Assembly (NCBI GenBank): GCA_039920745.1
Contig: JBDSDD010000019.1
Span: 1-64,000 of the forward strand
DNA from: Scleromatobacter sp039920745
Lineage (GTDB): Bacteria; Pseudomonadota; Gammaproteobacteria; Burkholderiales; Burkholderiaceae_C
DNA: 64,000 nucleotides
Direction of reading: 5' to 3'
Under the pieces are notes generated by a model that was not told the DNA's origin, did no database searches, and saw only the letters and a list, made by a program, of their open reading frames with translations. Position numbers and translations under genes: made by a program. This document shows, one piece after another, positions 35,601 through 44,557 of the stretch (the first letter of the stretch is position 1; the number at the start of each line of letters is the position of its first letter).

Positions 35601-36940
35601 CAGAAGACGAAGTCCATGCCGGCGCTGAGCACGCTGGCGTGGTGCGGCGACGGCGTGTCGAAGCCCCAGATGCCACCGCCGTACGCGTTGACGTGCACCA
35701 CGTCATATTGAAACTTCAGCGCGACCTGCGCGTTGACGTCCCAGCGTGCGCCGATCGAGAGGCTGGCCTGGTTCTCGCGACCAGCGTTGTACGACGTCGC
35801 GATGCCGGCGCCGAGCGCCTGCGCGCCGGCCGCGCCGACCGGGCCCAGCAGCGGCGTCAGCGCCGCGGTCCAATGGGGCTCGGGCACGGGCGCGCGGGAC
35901 GTGCGCGCGCGGCCGACCATCGTGAACAAGGTCACGTCGTCGAAGCGGCGTGCGATGCTGGCGTAGCCGTACCAGGCCTCGCTGCTCTCGAAGTTGCCCG
36001 TGATGCGCGAGAGCTCTGCCTGCAGTTGCCACGGGTTCACGTCCCACGACATGCCCAGCGCGGCGTAACGGGTGACGAACAGGTCCGACGAGAACGTATC
36101 GCGGATCTCGGCGGCCTGGGTGGCCACGACGGGCACGGGCACGTGCGTCAGGGCGTCGAGGCCAGCGTAGGCTTGCGTCACGAGCGCGGGGTCGCGCGGA
36201 CCGGTGCGCGCCTGCGCGAGCGTGGCCTTGACCGTGACGCCCCCGGCGTCGGCGGCCAGCGTGGCGCCACGCAGCGGGTGCACGTTGCCATGCGTATCGC
36301 CATCGTCATGCGTGCTGCCCAGCGTGACGCTGGTGCGGCCCGCGAACAGCTTCGCGCGCACGCGGACCTCACCGAGTTGCCATTGGCGGCTGACATCGGC
36401 GCCGTCCAGCGCGGAGGCCGGCATCCAGCCGTAGAACTCGACGCTGGGCCGCATCCAGGGGTAGGCAAAGCCGACGTTGCGCACGTCCGCGAGCAGGAAC
36501 AGGTCAGGACTGGTGCGGCCGACGCGGATCTGCCACTCCGGCGTGGGCCGCCACGCCGCGAAGGCCTCCGCCAGGCTCTCGTCGTCCGCGGCCTCGTGGG
36601 CGCGCGGCTTCAGCACGACCTGGCCGACGAACTCCCACTGGGGATCGAGGCGCAAGGCGGCTTGCAGGCCGAGGCGCGAATCCACGTCCGCACGCAGGTG
36701 GCCGTCGTGATGCGCGGCCTGGTTGGCGTCGCGACGAAAGCCCCAGTCGTCATGCGGCAGGACGCCCACCACGCCGAGCGTGCCGAAGCCGTCCAGGCGC
36801 AGATCCATGCCGGTCGAGCCGAGCTCCTGTGCCGAGGCGGCCGAGGCGAAGGCGGCGCACAGCGTCGCCGCGAGCGCAGCGCGCCGGAACGGGCGCAGCC
36901 AGGGCTCGCAACGCCGGCTTGGCTTGGGTCTGAGGGTCAT
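35600..36940 (-). CDS. Outer-membrane beta-barrel (porin-like) protein
   Basis: A 446-residue protein with a signal peptide (cleaved near FASAASA, residue 37), alternating-residue beta strands throughout, and a terminal aromatic (SAGMDFVF) as required for barrel insertion. Segments such as QWEFVGQVVLKPR and EWQIRVGRTSPDLFLLADVRN resemble OprP/phosphate-porin-like or DcaP-like barrels. No specific family is certain. It leads the operon porin / binding protein / diguanylate cyclase. Confidence 0.82.
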   Translation of the reverse strand: MTLRPKPSRRCEPWLRPFRRAALAATLCAAFASAASAQELGSTGMDLRLDGFGTLGVVGVLPHDDWGFRRDANQAAHHDGHLRADVDSRLGLQAALRLDPQWEFVGQVVLKPRAHEAADDESLAEAFAAWRPTPEWQIRVGRTSPDLFLLADVRNVGFAYPWMRPSVEFYGWMPASALDGADVSRQWQLGEVRVRAKLFAGRTSVTLGSTHDDGDTHGNVHPLRGATLAADAGGVTVKATLAQARTGPRDPALVTQAYAGLDALTHVPVPVVATQAAEIRDTFSSDLFVTRYAALGMSWDVNPWQLQAELSRITGNFESSEAWYGYASIARRFDDVTLFTMVGRARTSRAPVPEPHWTAALTPLLGPVGAAGAQALGAGIATSYNAGRENQASLSIGARWDVNAQVALKFQYDVVHVNAYGGGIWGFDTPSPHHASVLSAGMDFVF

Positions 36941-37178
36941 CGCCCATTCTGGTTGCGAGAACCGCTGGCCATTGGGTCGAAATGCATGTCCCGCACAGGC
37001 CAGTTTCGAGAGGAACCCGCCGCGTCGCGCGACCGTGGGCGCGACGGTCGAGCGGGCTTCGTAAGCACTTGTGGTTAGCGCCGCTGCCGTGCCGCTGATC
37101 GGGCGTTCGCCGCGCGGCGCGCTGCCTAGACTTCATCGCAACTCCCGCATCATTTCAAAGGGGGCGCCGCTACCCTCC

Positions 37179-37718
37179 ATGGCGCTGCCCACCGCCATGT
37201 CGAACGCACTGCTCATCCATGCCACGGGCCTTGGCGCCCTGGCCCTCAATGTCGTCGCCCTCGTGTGCACCTGCGAGCGCTCGCTGCGGCTGCGCTCGGG
37301 TGTGGCCGGCATGGCCTGGGCGCTCAACAACTTCCTGATCGGCGCCAACGTGGCCGCGGCGCTGAGCGTGCTCAGCGCGGGCCGCACCGCGACGGCTGCG
37401 GTCACGCTCGGCGCGCGCCGCTCACGCACGATCGGCTTCGCCGTGTTCGCCGCGGCGACCCTGGCCGTCGGCGTGCTGACCTGGGGCGGCTGGGACTCGC
37501 TGCTGATGGTGGGCGCGTCGCTCATCTCGACCTACGCCGTGTTCCACCTCACCGGCCGCTCGCTGCGCTGGGTGATGCTGGCGGTGTCGGCCCTGTGGAT
37601 GGTCAATGCGTGGAGCTACGGCTCGTGGGAGCAGATGGCGGCCAACGTGATCAGCGCGGCGGCGTCGCTGTATGGCGCGTGCCGCGTGGTGCGGCCTGCC
37701 CGGGCTTGCGCGTCTTGA
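37179..37718 (+). CDS. YgjV-like inner-membrane protein
   Basis: A 179-residue membrane protein with about five hydrophobic segments (LLIHATGLGALALNVVALVC; WALNNFLIGANVAAALSVL; GWDSLLMVGASLISTYAVFHL). Length and pattern fit the YgjV family of unknown function. ATG 37179 was chosen over the upstream start at 37071, which gives an Arg-rich extension; ATG 37197 is also possible. It stands alone between the porin operon and the pseudopilin. Confidence 0.75.
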   Translation: MALPTAMSNALLIHATGLGALALNVVALVCTCERSLRLRSGVAGMAWALNNFLIGANVAAALSVLSAGRTATAAVTLGARRSRTIGFAVFAAATLAVGVLTWGGWDSLLMVGASLISTYAVFHLTGRSLRWVMLAVSALWMVNAWSYGSWEQMAANVISAAASLYGACRVVRPARACAS

Positions 37719-37942
37719 GCAAAGGAGTTCGGAGCGGGGGCGTCGAGGCAGCGGATGGGTTGCCTGCGCGCAGTTCCCGGGAATCAGCTTCGTCCCGAAA
37801 ATCATTCGGGGCAACAACTCGACAATATGCTGCGGCCGAGTTCAATTTGGTGCACCACGTCACAAAGTGGCGCAGTTGCTGCGGGCAGTCAAGGCGACCC
37901 GTCGTCAACACCGCGATACTCGAGCGCGGAGCGATCAACCCC

Positions 37943-38413
37943 GTGCTTTCCCAGAACAACCGTTACCTCGGCGCCTCGCGCGGCTTCACCCTGATCGAGC
38001 TCATGCTGGTCGTCATGCTGGTGGCCGTGCTGGCAGCAGTTGCCATGCCTTTCTACAAGGGCTACAAGGAGAGAGTGCGCCAACATCAAGCCGTCGTCGA
38101 TATCACCACGATGTCGGCTGTCGCGAGCAACTACTGGAACGACAACCGTGCCTATCCCGCGTCACTCGCCGACATCGGGTATGCCGGCAGGCTCGATCCC
38201 TGGGGCAATCCGTACGCGTACTACAACATCGACGCCAACGGAAAAGGCGGGGCGCGCAAGGATCATGCGCTCAACCCGCTGAACACCGACTTCGACCTCT
38301 ACAGTTCCGGCGCGGACGGCAAATCGAAGCCGCAGATCACGCAGAAGGTCAGTGTCGACGACGTCATTCGCGCGAGCAATGGCGCATTCGTCGGTCGCGC
38401 CTCGGATTTCTGA
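37943..38413 (+). CDS. Orphan GspG-like type II pseudopilin
   Basis: A 156-residue protein from GTG 37943 (GGAG 11 nt upstream). It has a class III prepilin signal: ASRG|FTLIELMLVVMLVAVLA with cleavage after Gly14 and Glu at +5, which prepilin peptidase would process. The C-terminal part has DPWGNPYAYYN and DLYSSGADGK, the calcium-loop region of GspG, the major pseudopilin of type II secretion. No other gsp or pil gene is in the window. It is 6 nt upstream of a GGDEF-EAL gene and probably cotranscribed. The true start could be further upstream. Confidence 0.88.
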   Translation: MLSQNNRYLGASRGFTLIELMLVVMLVAVLAAVAMPFYKGYKERVRQHQAVVDITTMSAVASNYWNDNRAYPASLADIGYAGRLDPWGNPYAYYNIDANGKGGARKDHALNPLNTDFDLYSSGADGKSKPQITQKVSVDDVIRASNGAFVGRASDF

Positions 38414-38419
38414 ACGTCG

Positions 38420-40675
38420 ATGGCTGCGCGCAATATGTTGCACTGGTTCCAGCGCCGACTCGCCTGGAGGTTGTGCCTGTTGTTCCTCGCGGGCGCGCTC
38501 CTGCCGGTCGCGCTGTCCGATTGGCTCGTCATCACGGTGATTGCCGGCGTCGCCGACAAACTGGACGCCGACCAGCGCACGCAGTCAGTGCGCGCGACGA
38601 GCCGGCAGGTTCTGGACCGGATCAGGCTCGGCGAAGTGCTTGTGCAATCGCTGGCCGAGTCGGGCACTGGCGCTCACGAAGCCACACCACCTGCATTCGA
38701 CCGCTTGTCGTGTCCGCAGCGTGACGAAGCCGCGGCAGCGAAAGCGGGCGATGCCGAACTGGCGGATTCGTGGCATCGCCTGTCGGGCGGCACGCCCGCG
38801 CCTCGTCATGTGCGCCTCGCCCTGACCTCGGGCGAGCCGGTAAGCGTGCTGGTGGCGACGACAACTGACGATGGCCGTCTTTGCGTTGCCGTTTTCAGGA
38901 GAGAATTCCTCTGGGACCCACTGCGCAACGGGGCGGACGACGCAGTGTTGAGCGTCTACGATCCAGTCGGTCGGACGTTGGCGCAAGAACGCGGCGCGGA
39001 TGCCGCCGAAGCCCATGGTGGCGCAGACGAATCGCGGGTCTACATGGCCCACCTGTTCATTGGCGGAAAAGGCGCGGCCCAGGAATGGACGTTCGTGCAA
39101 AAGGCCCCCCGTCCGCATGTCGACTGGCACCGTGAGCCGGTGGTGGCCTGGCTGGTCGCCGTTGCGATCGCGACCTTGCTGAGCGTAGGCCTGGTCGGAC
39201 AGAATCGGATCCGTCGCGCGCTGGCACCCTTGGAACGGCTCAAGGCAGGCACGGTGCGACTGGCCGAGGGCGAATCCACGACGCGAGTCGATGTGAGCAG
39301 CGGCGACGAGATTGGCGAACTCGCGTTCGCCTTCAATGACATGGCGACGAAGCTCGAGGAGCGAGAAGCTCAGCTGCAATATCGTGCTGTCCACGATGAC
39401 CTCACTGGGCTGACCAACAGTTTCGGACTGCGCCAGACCCTCGAATCTCTTCTTTGTCACGGCGCCGGATCCAGCGAATTGGCAGTGCTGTTCATCGACC
39501 TGGATTCGTTCAAGGACGTCAATGACCGGCACGGGCATGCGGTGGGTGACCAGGTACTTCGTCTGGCAGCGCAACGCCTTTGCCGGATCGATGATGGGCT
39601 GGTCGTCGCGCGCAAGGGGGGCGACGAATTCGTGGTGGTCGTCCGAGACTCGGCCCCCGAGGCACGCGCGGTCGCGGCTCGCATGTTGACCGCGCTCGCC
39701 CAGCCCTTCGTTCTGGCGGACAGCACGCACGTCTGCGGCGCCAGTATCGGGATCGCGCTCTTCCCGGCCAACGCAACAACCGCGGAGGAGCTTCTGCGAT
39801 GCGCCGACATTGCGCTTTACGAGTCGAAGCGGTCGGGCCGCGGCCGCTTCACGCAGTTCGATCCGGCACTCGACGCCGAGGTGCGCCGCCGTCAAGACCT
39901 GCTGGCGGCGCTGCGCATCGGACTCGACTGCAAGCAATTGGTTGTTCACTACCAGCCACGGCTGGACGTGCAAAGCGGACGCATCGAATCTGCCGAGGCG
40001 CTGGTGCGCTGGGAGCGACCCGGCTACGGTTTGGTCTTTCCGAACGACTTTATCGAACTCGCAGAAACGTCGGGATTGATCGGAGCGCTCGGCACCGAAG
40101 TGCTCGATCAAGCTCTGTCGCAAATGGCGCGATGGGCGAAACGCGGTCTTCGCCTCAAGCGAATGTCGGTCAACGTCTCGCCGCGCCAATTCGAGACGGG
40201 CGACCTGGCGGAAAAGGTACATGCAGCCTTGCTCCGGCACGGCATCGCGCCGTCGAACCTGGAATTGGAAGTGACCGAAAGCCTGCTGTGCGGAGACCTG
40301 TCGGAGGTGAGTCGGCAACTCGCCAGCCTGCGGGCGACAGGCGTCACCATCGCCATGGACGACTTCGGCACCGGTTACTCGTCGATGGCCTTGCTGCGTA
40401 GCCTGCCCATCGACGTCATGAAGATCGACCGTGCCTTCGTGAGCGACTTGGAGATCGATTCGAACGCCGTCGCCATCGCGCGGACCATCGTCACGCTGGG
40501 CCGAGCATTGTCATTGCGGCTGGTCGCCGAAGGCATCGAGACCAGCGGGCAAGCCGAATTGTTGCGCGCTATGGAGTGCGACGAATTCCAGGGCTACCTG
40601 TTCGGCAGGCCCATGTCGGCACAGCAGTTCGAAGCTGTCCTGGGATTGCGTCCATCCGCCTGGGCGCTGAGCTGA
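38420..40675 (+). CDS. Membrane HAMP-GGDEF-EAL protein
   Basis: A 751-residue c-di-GMP enzyme. One membrane helix lies at about 20-45, a periplasmic domain runs to about 235, a second helix (AWLVAVAIATLLSVGLVG) is followed by HAMP, then GGDEF (ARKGGDEFVVVV) and EAL (ESAEALVRWERPGYG; MDDFGTGYSSMALL; VAEGIET). Both catalytic motifs are intact. An RxxD lies near but not at the five-residue distance of an inhibitory site. The gene starts 6 nt after the pseudopilin, so the pair may link a pilus-like fibre to c-di-GMP. Codon use is somewhat less GC-rich than in the flagellar block. Confidence 0.93.
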   Translation: MAARNMLHWFQRRLAWRLCLLFLAGALLPVALSDWLVITVIAGVADKLDADQRTQSVRATSRQVLDRIRLGEVLVQSLAESGTGAHEATPPAFDRLSCPQRDEAAAAKAGDAELADSWHRLSGGTPAPRHVRLALTSGEPVSVLVATTTDDGRLCVAVFRREFLWDPLRNGADDAVLSVYDPVGRTLAQERGADAAEAHGGADESRVYMAHLFIGGKGAAQEWTFVQKAPRPHVDWHREPVVAWLVAVAIATLLSVGLVGQNRIRRALAPLERLKAGTVRLAEGESTTRVDVSSGDEIGELAFAFNDMATKLEEREAQLQYRAVHDDLTGLTNSFGLRQTLESLLCHGAGSSELAVLFIDLDSFKDVNDRHGHAVGDQVLRLAAQRLCRIDDGLVVARKGGDEFVVVVRDSAPEARAVAARMLTALAQPFVLADSTHVCGASIGIALFPANATTAEELLRCADIALYESKRSGRGRFTQFDPALDAEVRRRQDLLAALRIGLDCKQLVVHYQPRLDVQSGRIESAEALVRWERPGYGLVFPNDFIELAETSGLIGALGTEVLDQALSQMARWAKRGLRLKRMSVNVSPRQFETGDLAEKVHAALLRHGIAPSNLELEVTESLLCGDLSEVSRQLASLRATGVTIAMDDFGTGYSSMALLRSLPIDVMKIDRAFVSDLEIDSNAVAIARTIVTLGRALSLRLVAEGIETSGQAELLRAMECDEFQGYLFGRPMSAQQFEAVLGLRPSAWALS

Positions 40676-40825
40676 ATCCTGGCGCCCGCGGCGCGAGAAC
40701 CTGCGCGCGACTCACCTATCAGCGCGCGGATGTGGAACGCGACGCTCGACGCCCGCAACCTTCAGCAGTAGAGGCATGGCGCTGGTTGGCGTCGTCCATG
40801 CCCCGACGAGATCACGACGAGCCGT

Positions 40826-42880
40826 TCAGTGCGCCGGCGCGGTCGCCGATGCGCCGGCCGCCGCAGGTGCCCCCGCGATTGGTTCCCACTGGCCCGCCAG
40901 CGCCGAGCTCGGGCCGATGTTGCGGTCCAGGAACTTCAGCAGCGCCAACTGGAAGTCGCGCTGGTCGCCCATGTAGGCGAAGCCGTGGCCCTCGTGCGGG
41001 TACCAGTGGACCTCGGCTGGGTTGTGCGCGGCCTCGAGGGCCTTGGCCATGCGTTCCGAGTGGCCGATGGGCACGCGAAAGTCGTCTTCGCCGTGGGCCA
41101 GCAACACCGGCACGCGAATGCGGTCGGCGTGCTTCTGCGGGGAGACCGCGTCGAAGTCCGCCTTCATGGTGTCCACGTCGCCGATGTAGAAGCGCATGAA
41201 GTCAGGCCCGACCTTGCTCAGGTTGGTGTCGGACCAGTCGGTGAATCTTTCGGCGATGTCGGACGGGCCGGCGAAGCTGGCACCGCAGCGATAGAGGTCG
41301 GGCGTCTTCGCCAGGCCCCACAGCGCGGCGTAGCCGCCGTAGCTCGCGCCGTAGATGCAGATGCGCTGCGGATCGGCGACACCGCGGCGTATCATCTCCT
41401 TGACGCCAGCCGTGATGTCGTCCTGCATGTTCAGGCCCCATTGGCGATACCCCGCGACCTCGAACTTGTGTCCGAAGCCGGAGGATCCGCGAAACTGTGG
41501 CTGGAACACGGCGTAGCCCGCCGCTGCGAGGATCTGCACCTCGGCGTTGAAGCCCCAGTGGTCGCGCTCGACCGGGCCGCCGTGGATGTACACGACCATC
41601 GGACGCGGCCCGGCGGCATCGGCGGGGCGCGTGAGGTAGGCCGGGATCGCCAAGCCATCGAAGGACGTGTAGGTCGTCGTCTCCATCGCCCGCGTGGCCT
41701 GGGTGTCGAACTTGAGCAACCGGCTTCCCAGCGGGCGCATCTTCATGCGCGGGCGGTCGAGCAGCAGCCAGCGGCCGGGGTCGTGGTCCGAGTACGAATA
41801 GATCATGACCATGCCGTTCGGCTTGCCCGAGAGTTCATTGATCGCGCCGGGCAGGGCGGCGTCCACCGCGGCCTGCACTTTCTGCCACGGCTCGTCGAAC
41901 CAGATCGTCGACGGCTTCAGGCCGCTGGTCACGACCCGGAGCAGGTCGGCGTGGTCCTCCTCCTCGAAGGCGGCAACGTCGACGCCCGGGTGCGAGACCT
42001 CGAGGTCCGTCTTCTTTCCAGTCGACACGTCGTAGCCGAAGACAGCCCAGGCATCGCGCCCCTCGCGCGACCGGATGAGTACCTGGTCGCTGTCGTCCGG
42101 TGCCGCCACGATGTGCCAGCGATCCTCGATCACCTCGGTCTCGAGCACCTTCTTCCAGGGCGAATCGTCGTCGTGCCGGTACCAGCTCGTCACTCGGGCG
42201 CCGTGCTTATACCAGGTCGTCTCGATGGTTTCAGCGGCGCGCAGTCGACCTTGCGAGTCCCACACCGCGCGCACGACCTTGTCTGGCAGGCCAACCGACA
42301 CCGAGGTCTCGGCGCCCGTGCGCAGGTTGATGCGGCGAATCGAGTTCGGCGCGAACAAGTCGTGTCCAGCGACGATCGCGAACGGGTCCCGGCCGGCTGT
42401 CCCGGGCCCGACGTGAAAGGCCGCGCGGCTGAGCACGCGCTCGCGTTGGCCGTCGAGCGTGTAGATGTAGCACTGCGATCCGATGTTGACCGCCAGGCGA
42501 TCATTCGACATCCAGAAGAATCCCCAAGCCTGTTGCAGCTCGCCGCTGCCCACGTCGCGGGTCGGCACCACGATGGGCGTGACCTTCTGCGTGGCGACAT
42601 CCATCACCAGCAGCGTGTTCGTGTGCGGCGCCTCGCTGTGCGACAGATAGGCGCTGCGCGCCGAGGCGGTCCACGTGAGCATCCCGACCTGGTTCCCGTC
42701 CGGCGACAGTCTCATCGCCGCGATGCCGCTGTGCACGAGCACGCGGTCGACGATCGCCTCGAGCGCCGCGCTGCGCTCCGGGCCGATCGTCGTGGGCGGG
42801 TCGGCTGCCACGGCTTGCATGCCGCTCGCGAGCAGGACCCCTGACAGTGCAAATGTGGCAACGGCTCGAACATTACGCAT
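40826..42880 (-). CDS. S9-family prolyl-oligopeptidase-like serine peptidase
   Basis: A 684-residue exported peptidase with a signal peptide (cleaved near MQAVAA). The N-terminal two-thirds should be a beta-propeller. The C-terminal alpha/beta-hydrolase domain has the nucleophile in GASYGGYAALWG (Ser513), the acid in AHGEDDFRVP (near 599) and the His in HEGHGF (629-634). The oxyanion segment VVYIHGGPVERDHW is upstream. It probably cleaves short peptides in the periplasm. It is convergent with the GGDEF-EAL gene and shows no operon partner. Confidence 0.93.
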   Translation of the reverse strand: MRNVRAVATFALSGVLLASGMQAVAADPPTTIGPERSAALEAIVDRVLVHSGIAAMRLSPDGNQVGMLTWTASARSAYLSHSEAPHTNTLLVMDVATQKVTPIVVPTRDVGSGELQQAWGFFWMSNDRLAVNIGSQCYIYTLDGQRERVLSRAAFHVGPGTAGRDPFAIVAGHDLFAPNSIRRINLRTGAETSVSVGLPDKVVRAVWDSQGRLRAAETIETTWYKHGARVTSWYRHDDDSPWKKVLETEVIEDRWHIVAAPDDSDQVLIRSREGRDAWAVFGYDVSTGKKTDLEVSHPGVDVAAFEEEDHADLLRVVTSGLKPSTIWFDEPWQKVQAAVDAALPGAINELSGKPNGMVMIYSYSDHDPGRWLLLDRPRMKMRPLGSRLLKFDTQATRAMETTTYTSFDGLAIPAYLTRPADAAGPRPMVVYIHGGPVERDHWGFNAEVQILAAAGYAVFQPQFRGSSGFGHKFEVAGYRQWGLNMQDDITAGVKEMIRRGVADPQRICIYGASYGGYAALWGLAKTPDLYRCGASFAGPSDIAERFTDWSDTNLSKVGPDFMRFYIGDVDTMKADFDAVSPQKHADRIRVPVLLAHGEDDFRVPIGHSERMAKALEAAHNPAEVHWYPHEGHGFAYMGDQRDFQLALLKFLDRNIGPSSALAGQWEPIAGAPAAAGASATAPAH

Positions 42881-43009
42881 CGTGGGCTCCCCGAATCCGG
42901 CGTGCGGGCCGGGAGCAGATTCCCCTGGGGCGACACCAGCGTGGATTCTGCCCTCGATGCGAGCCGGGCCAGGCGAGCGCCGGCGAAGCCGGCCTTCGCC
43001 GCCGGCGCG

Positions 43010-43476
43010 TCAGGCCGGTCGACTCGATCCCGCGGCCGCGCGGTACTGGCCGGGCGTCATTCCCCACACCGCCTTGAAGCGCCGCACCAGGTGGCTCGCG
43101 CTCGCGTGCCCGGTGACGCGCGCGACCTCCTCCAGCGACGGCGGACGGCGCGAGCGCAGCAGCGCGGCGGCGCGCTCGATGCGGCGACCGACGATCCACA
43201 CGACCCAGTTCACCGCGTGGCCAGCAGGCATCAGGCACAGCTTGCCGGGCCGCCGCGTTCGGACGGCGCGTCTTCGCGGTACGTCCCGTGGCCGCCGCGC
43301 AGGTACAGCGACAGCGTGTGGTGGCCGGGCAGGTAGCGCGTCGCGTCGAAGCTGTTCGACCAGTGCGCCACGCTCAGGCCGTCGCCGAGCATGGCGCGTC
43401 GATGCAGGCGGGCGCGCGACTGCGAAAGGACGTCGAAAACGTCTCTGGGCGGCGAGGGCAGGGCGGCGGCGGACAT
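43010..43476 (-). pseudogene. Broken AraC-family regulator
   Basis: From ATG 43476 the protein reads MSAAALPSPPRDVFDVLSQS and on to HHTLSLYLRGGHGTYREDAP, then stops at 43231. After a one-base frame change near 43248 the reading continues GKLCLMPAGHAVNWVV and runs directly into IERAAALLRSRRPPSLEEVA...HLVRRFKAVWGMTPGQYR, the last HTH of an AraC protein. The middle of the sensor half and the first HTH, about 100 residues or more, are missing. Frameshift plus internal deletion make it non-functional. It is divergent from the EamA transporter that it may once have controlled. Confidence 0.8.
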
Positions 43477-43588
43477 GGCAGGGGCTGCCGGGAACTGTAG
43501 CGCGCACGCGCGCCGCCAGCCTGGGAGGCTTGCAACGAAGCGCAGGAACGTGCAACCGGGCCGGCGCGCGAAGGTGCAGACTCGTCGC

Positions 43589-44485
43589 ATGACACCGCTG
43601 CTGTACGCCCTCACCGTCGCCGTCTGGGGCACCACCTGGATCGCGCTCAAGCTGCAACTTGGCAGCGTGCCCATCCCCTGGTCGATCGCCTACCGGTTCG
43701 CGCTCGCCGCCGCCGTGCTGTTTGCCTGGCTGGCGGTGCGCGGGCGGCTGCGGATGCCGCGCCGCGAGGTGCGCTGGCTGGTCGTGGCCCAGGGCCTGTG
43801 CCTGTTCTGCGTCAACTTCATCTGCTTTCTCAACGCCAGCCGCACGATCGCCAGCGGCCTCGTCGCGGTCGTGTTCTCGACGGCGACGCTGTGGAACGCG
43901 CTCGGCGCGCGCCTGGTCTTCAAGCGCGCGCTGACGCCCACGATCGTCGGCGGCGGCGCGCTGGGGCTGGGCGGCCTGTTGCTGATGTTCTGGCCTGAGC
44001 TCGCGCGCCATGGCGCCTCGGCCGACACCTGGCGCGGGCTCGCGTTCGCGCTGGCGGGCACGCTGTGTTTCTCGTGCGGCAACCTGCTGTCCGCGCGCAT
44101 GCAGGCGCTCGGCGAGACGCCCGTGCTCACCAACGCCTGGGGCATGCTGGTGGGCACGCTGGTGCTCGTGGCCGGGTGCGCCGCGGCGGGGGTGCCGATG
44201 GCCTTCGACACGTCGTCGACCTACGTCGTCGCGTGGCTGTACCTGGCCATCCCCGGCTCGGTCATCGGCTTCACGGCTTACCTGATGCTGGTCGGCCGCC
44301 TCGGCCCCGAGCGTGCGGCCTATTGCACGGTGTTGTTCCCGCTGGTGGCGCTGGCGATCTCGTCGGCGGTCGAGGACTACCGCTGGACGGCGCCAGCGCT
44401 GGCGGGGCTGGTGCTGGTGATGGCGGGCAACGTGCTGGTGTTCCGCAAGCCACCGGTTCGGCCCGCGGCGACGGCTGCGGCCTGA
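43589..44485 (+). CDS. EamA/DMT-family transporter
   Basis: A 298-residue inner-membrane protein with about ten hydrophobic segments and two EamA repeats (LYALTVAVWGTTWIALKL; LAFALAGTLCFSCGNLLSAR). DMT proteins export amino acids, sugars or metabolites; the substrate is not readable. ATG 43589 lies in the gap divergent from the broken AraC gene. Confidence 0.88.
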   Translation: MTPLLYALTVAVWGTTWIALKLQLGSVPIPWSIAYRFALAAAVLFAWLAVRGRLRMPRREVRWLVVAQGLCLFCVNFICFLNASRTIASGLVAVVFSTATLWNALGARLVFKRALTPTIVGGGALGLGGLLLMFWPELARHGASADTWRGLAFALAGTLCFSCGNLLSARMQALGETPVLTNAWGMLVGTLVLVAGCAAAGVPMAFDTSSTYVVAWLYLAIPGSVIGFTAYLMLVGRLGPERAAYCTVLFPLVALAISSAVEDYRWTAPALAGLVLVMAGNVLVFRKPPVRPAATAAA

Positions 44486-44487
44486 GC

Positions 44488-44503
44488 GTCGCCTTCAGGC
44501 GAC
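44488..44503 (+). terminator. Hairpin right after the EamA gene
   Basis: GTCGCC and GGCGAC form a 6-bp stem around TTCA, 2 nt after the EamA stop. No T-run follows, so it is at best a weak terminator. Confidence 0.3.
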
Positions 44504-44557
44504 AAGCGTCGAGAGGGCTTCCTGCACCGGCGCGGCGATTTGCCGCAGACTAGCGGC

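Noticed and set aside
44540..44557. TTG start for the Pat-like protein
   Set aside because: It adds six residues without a better ribosome site; ATG 44558 is closer to the expected N-terminus.
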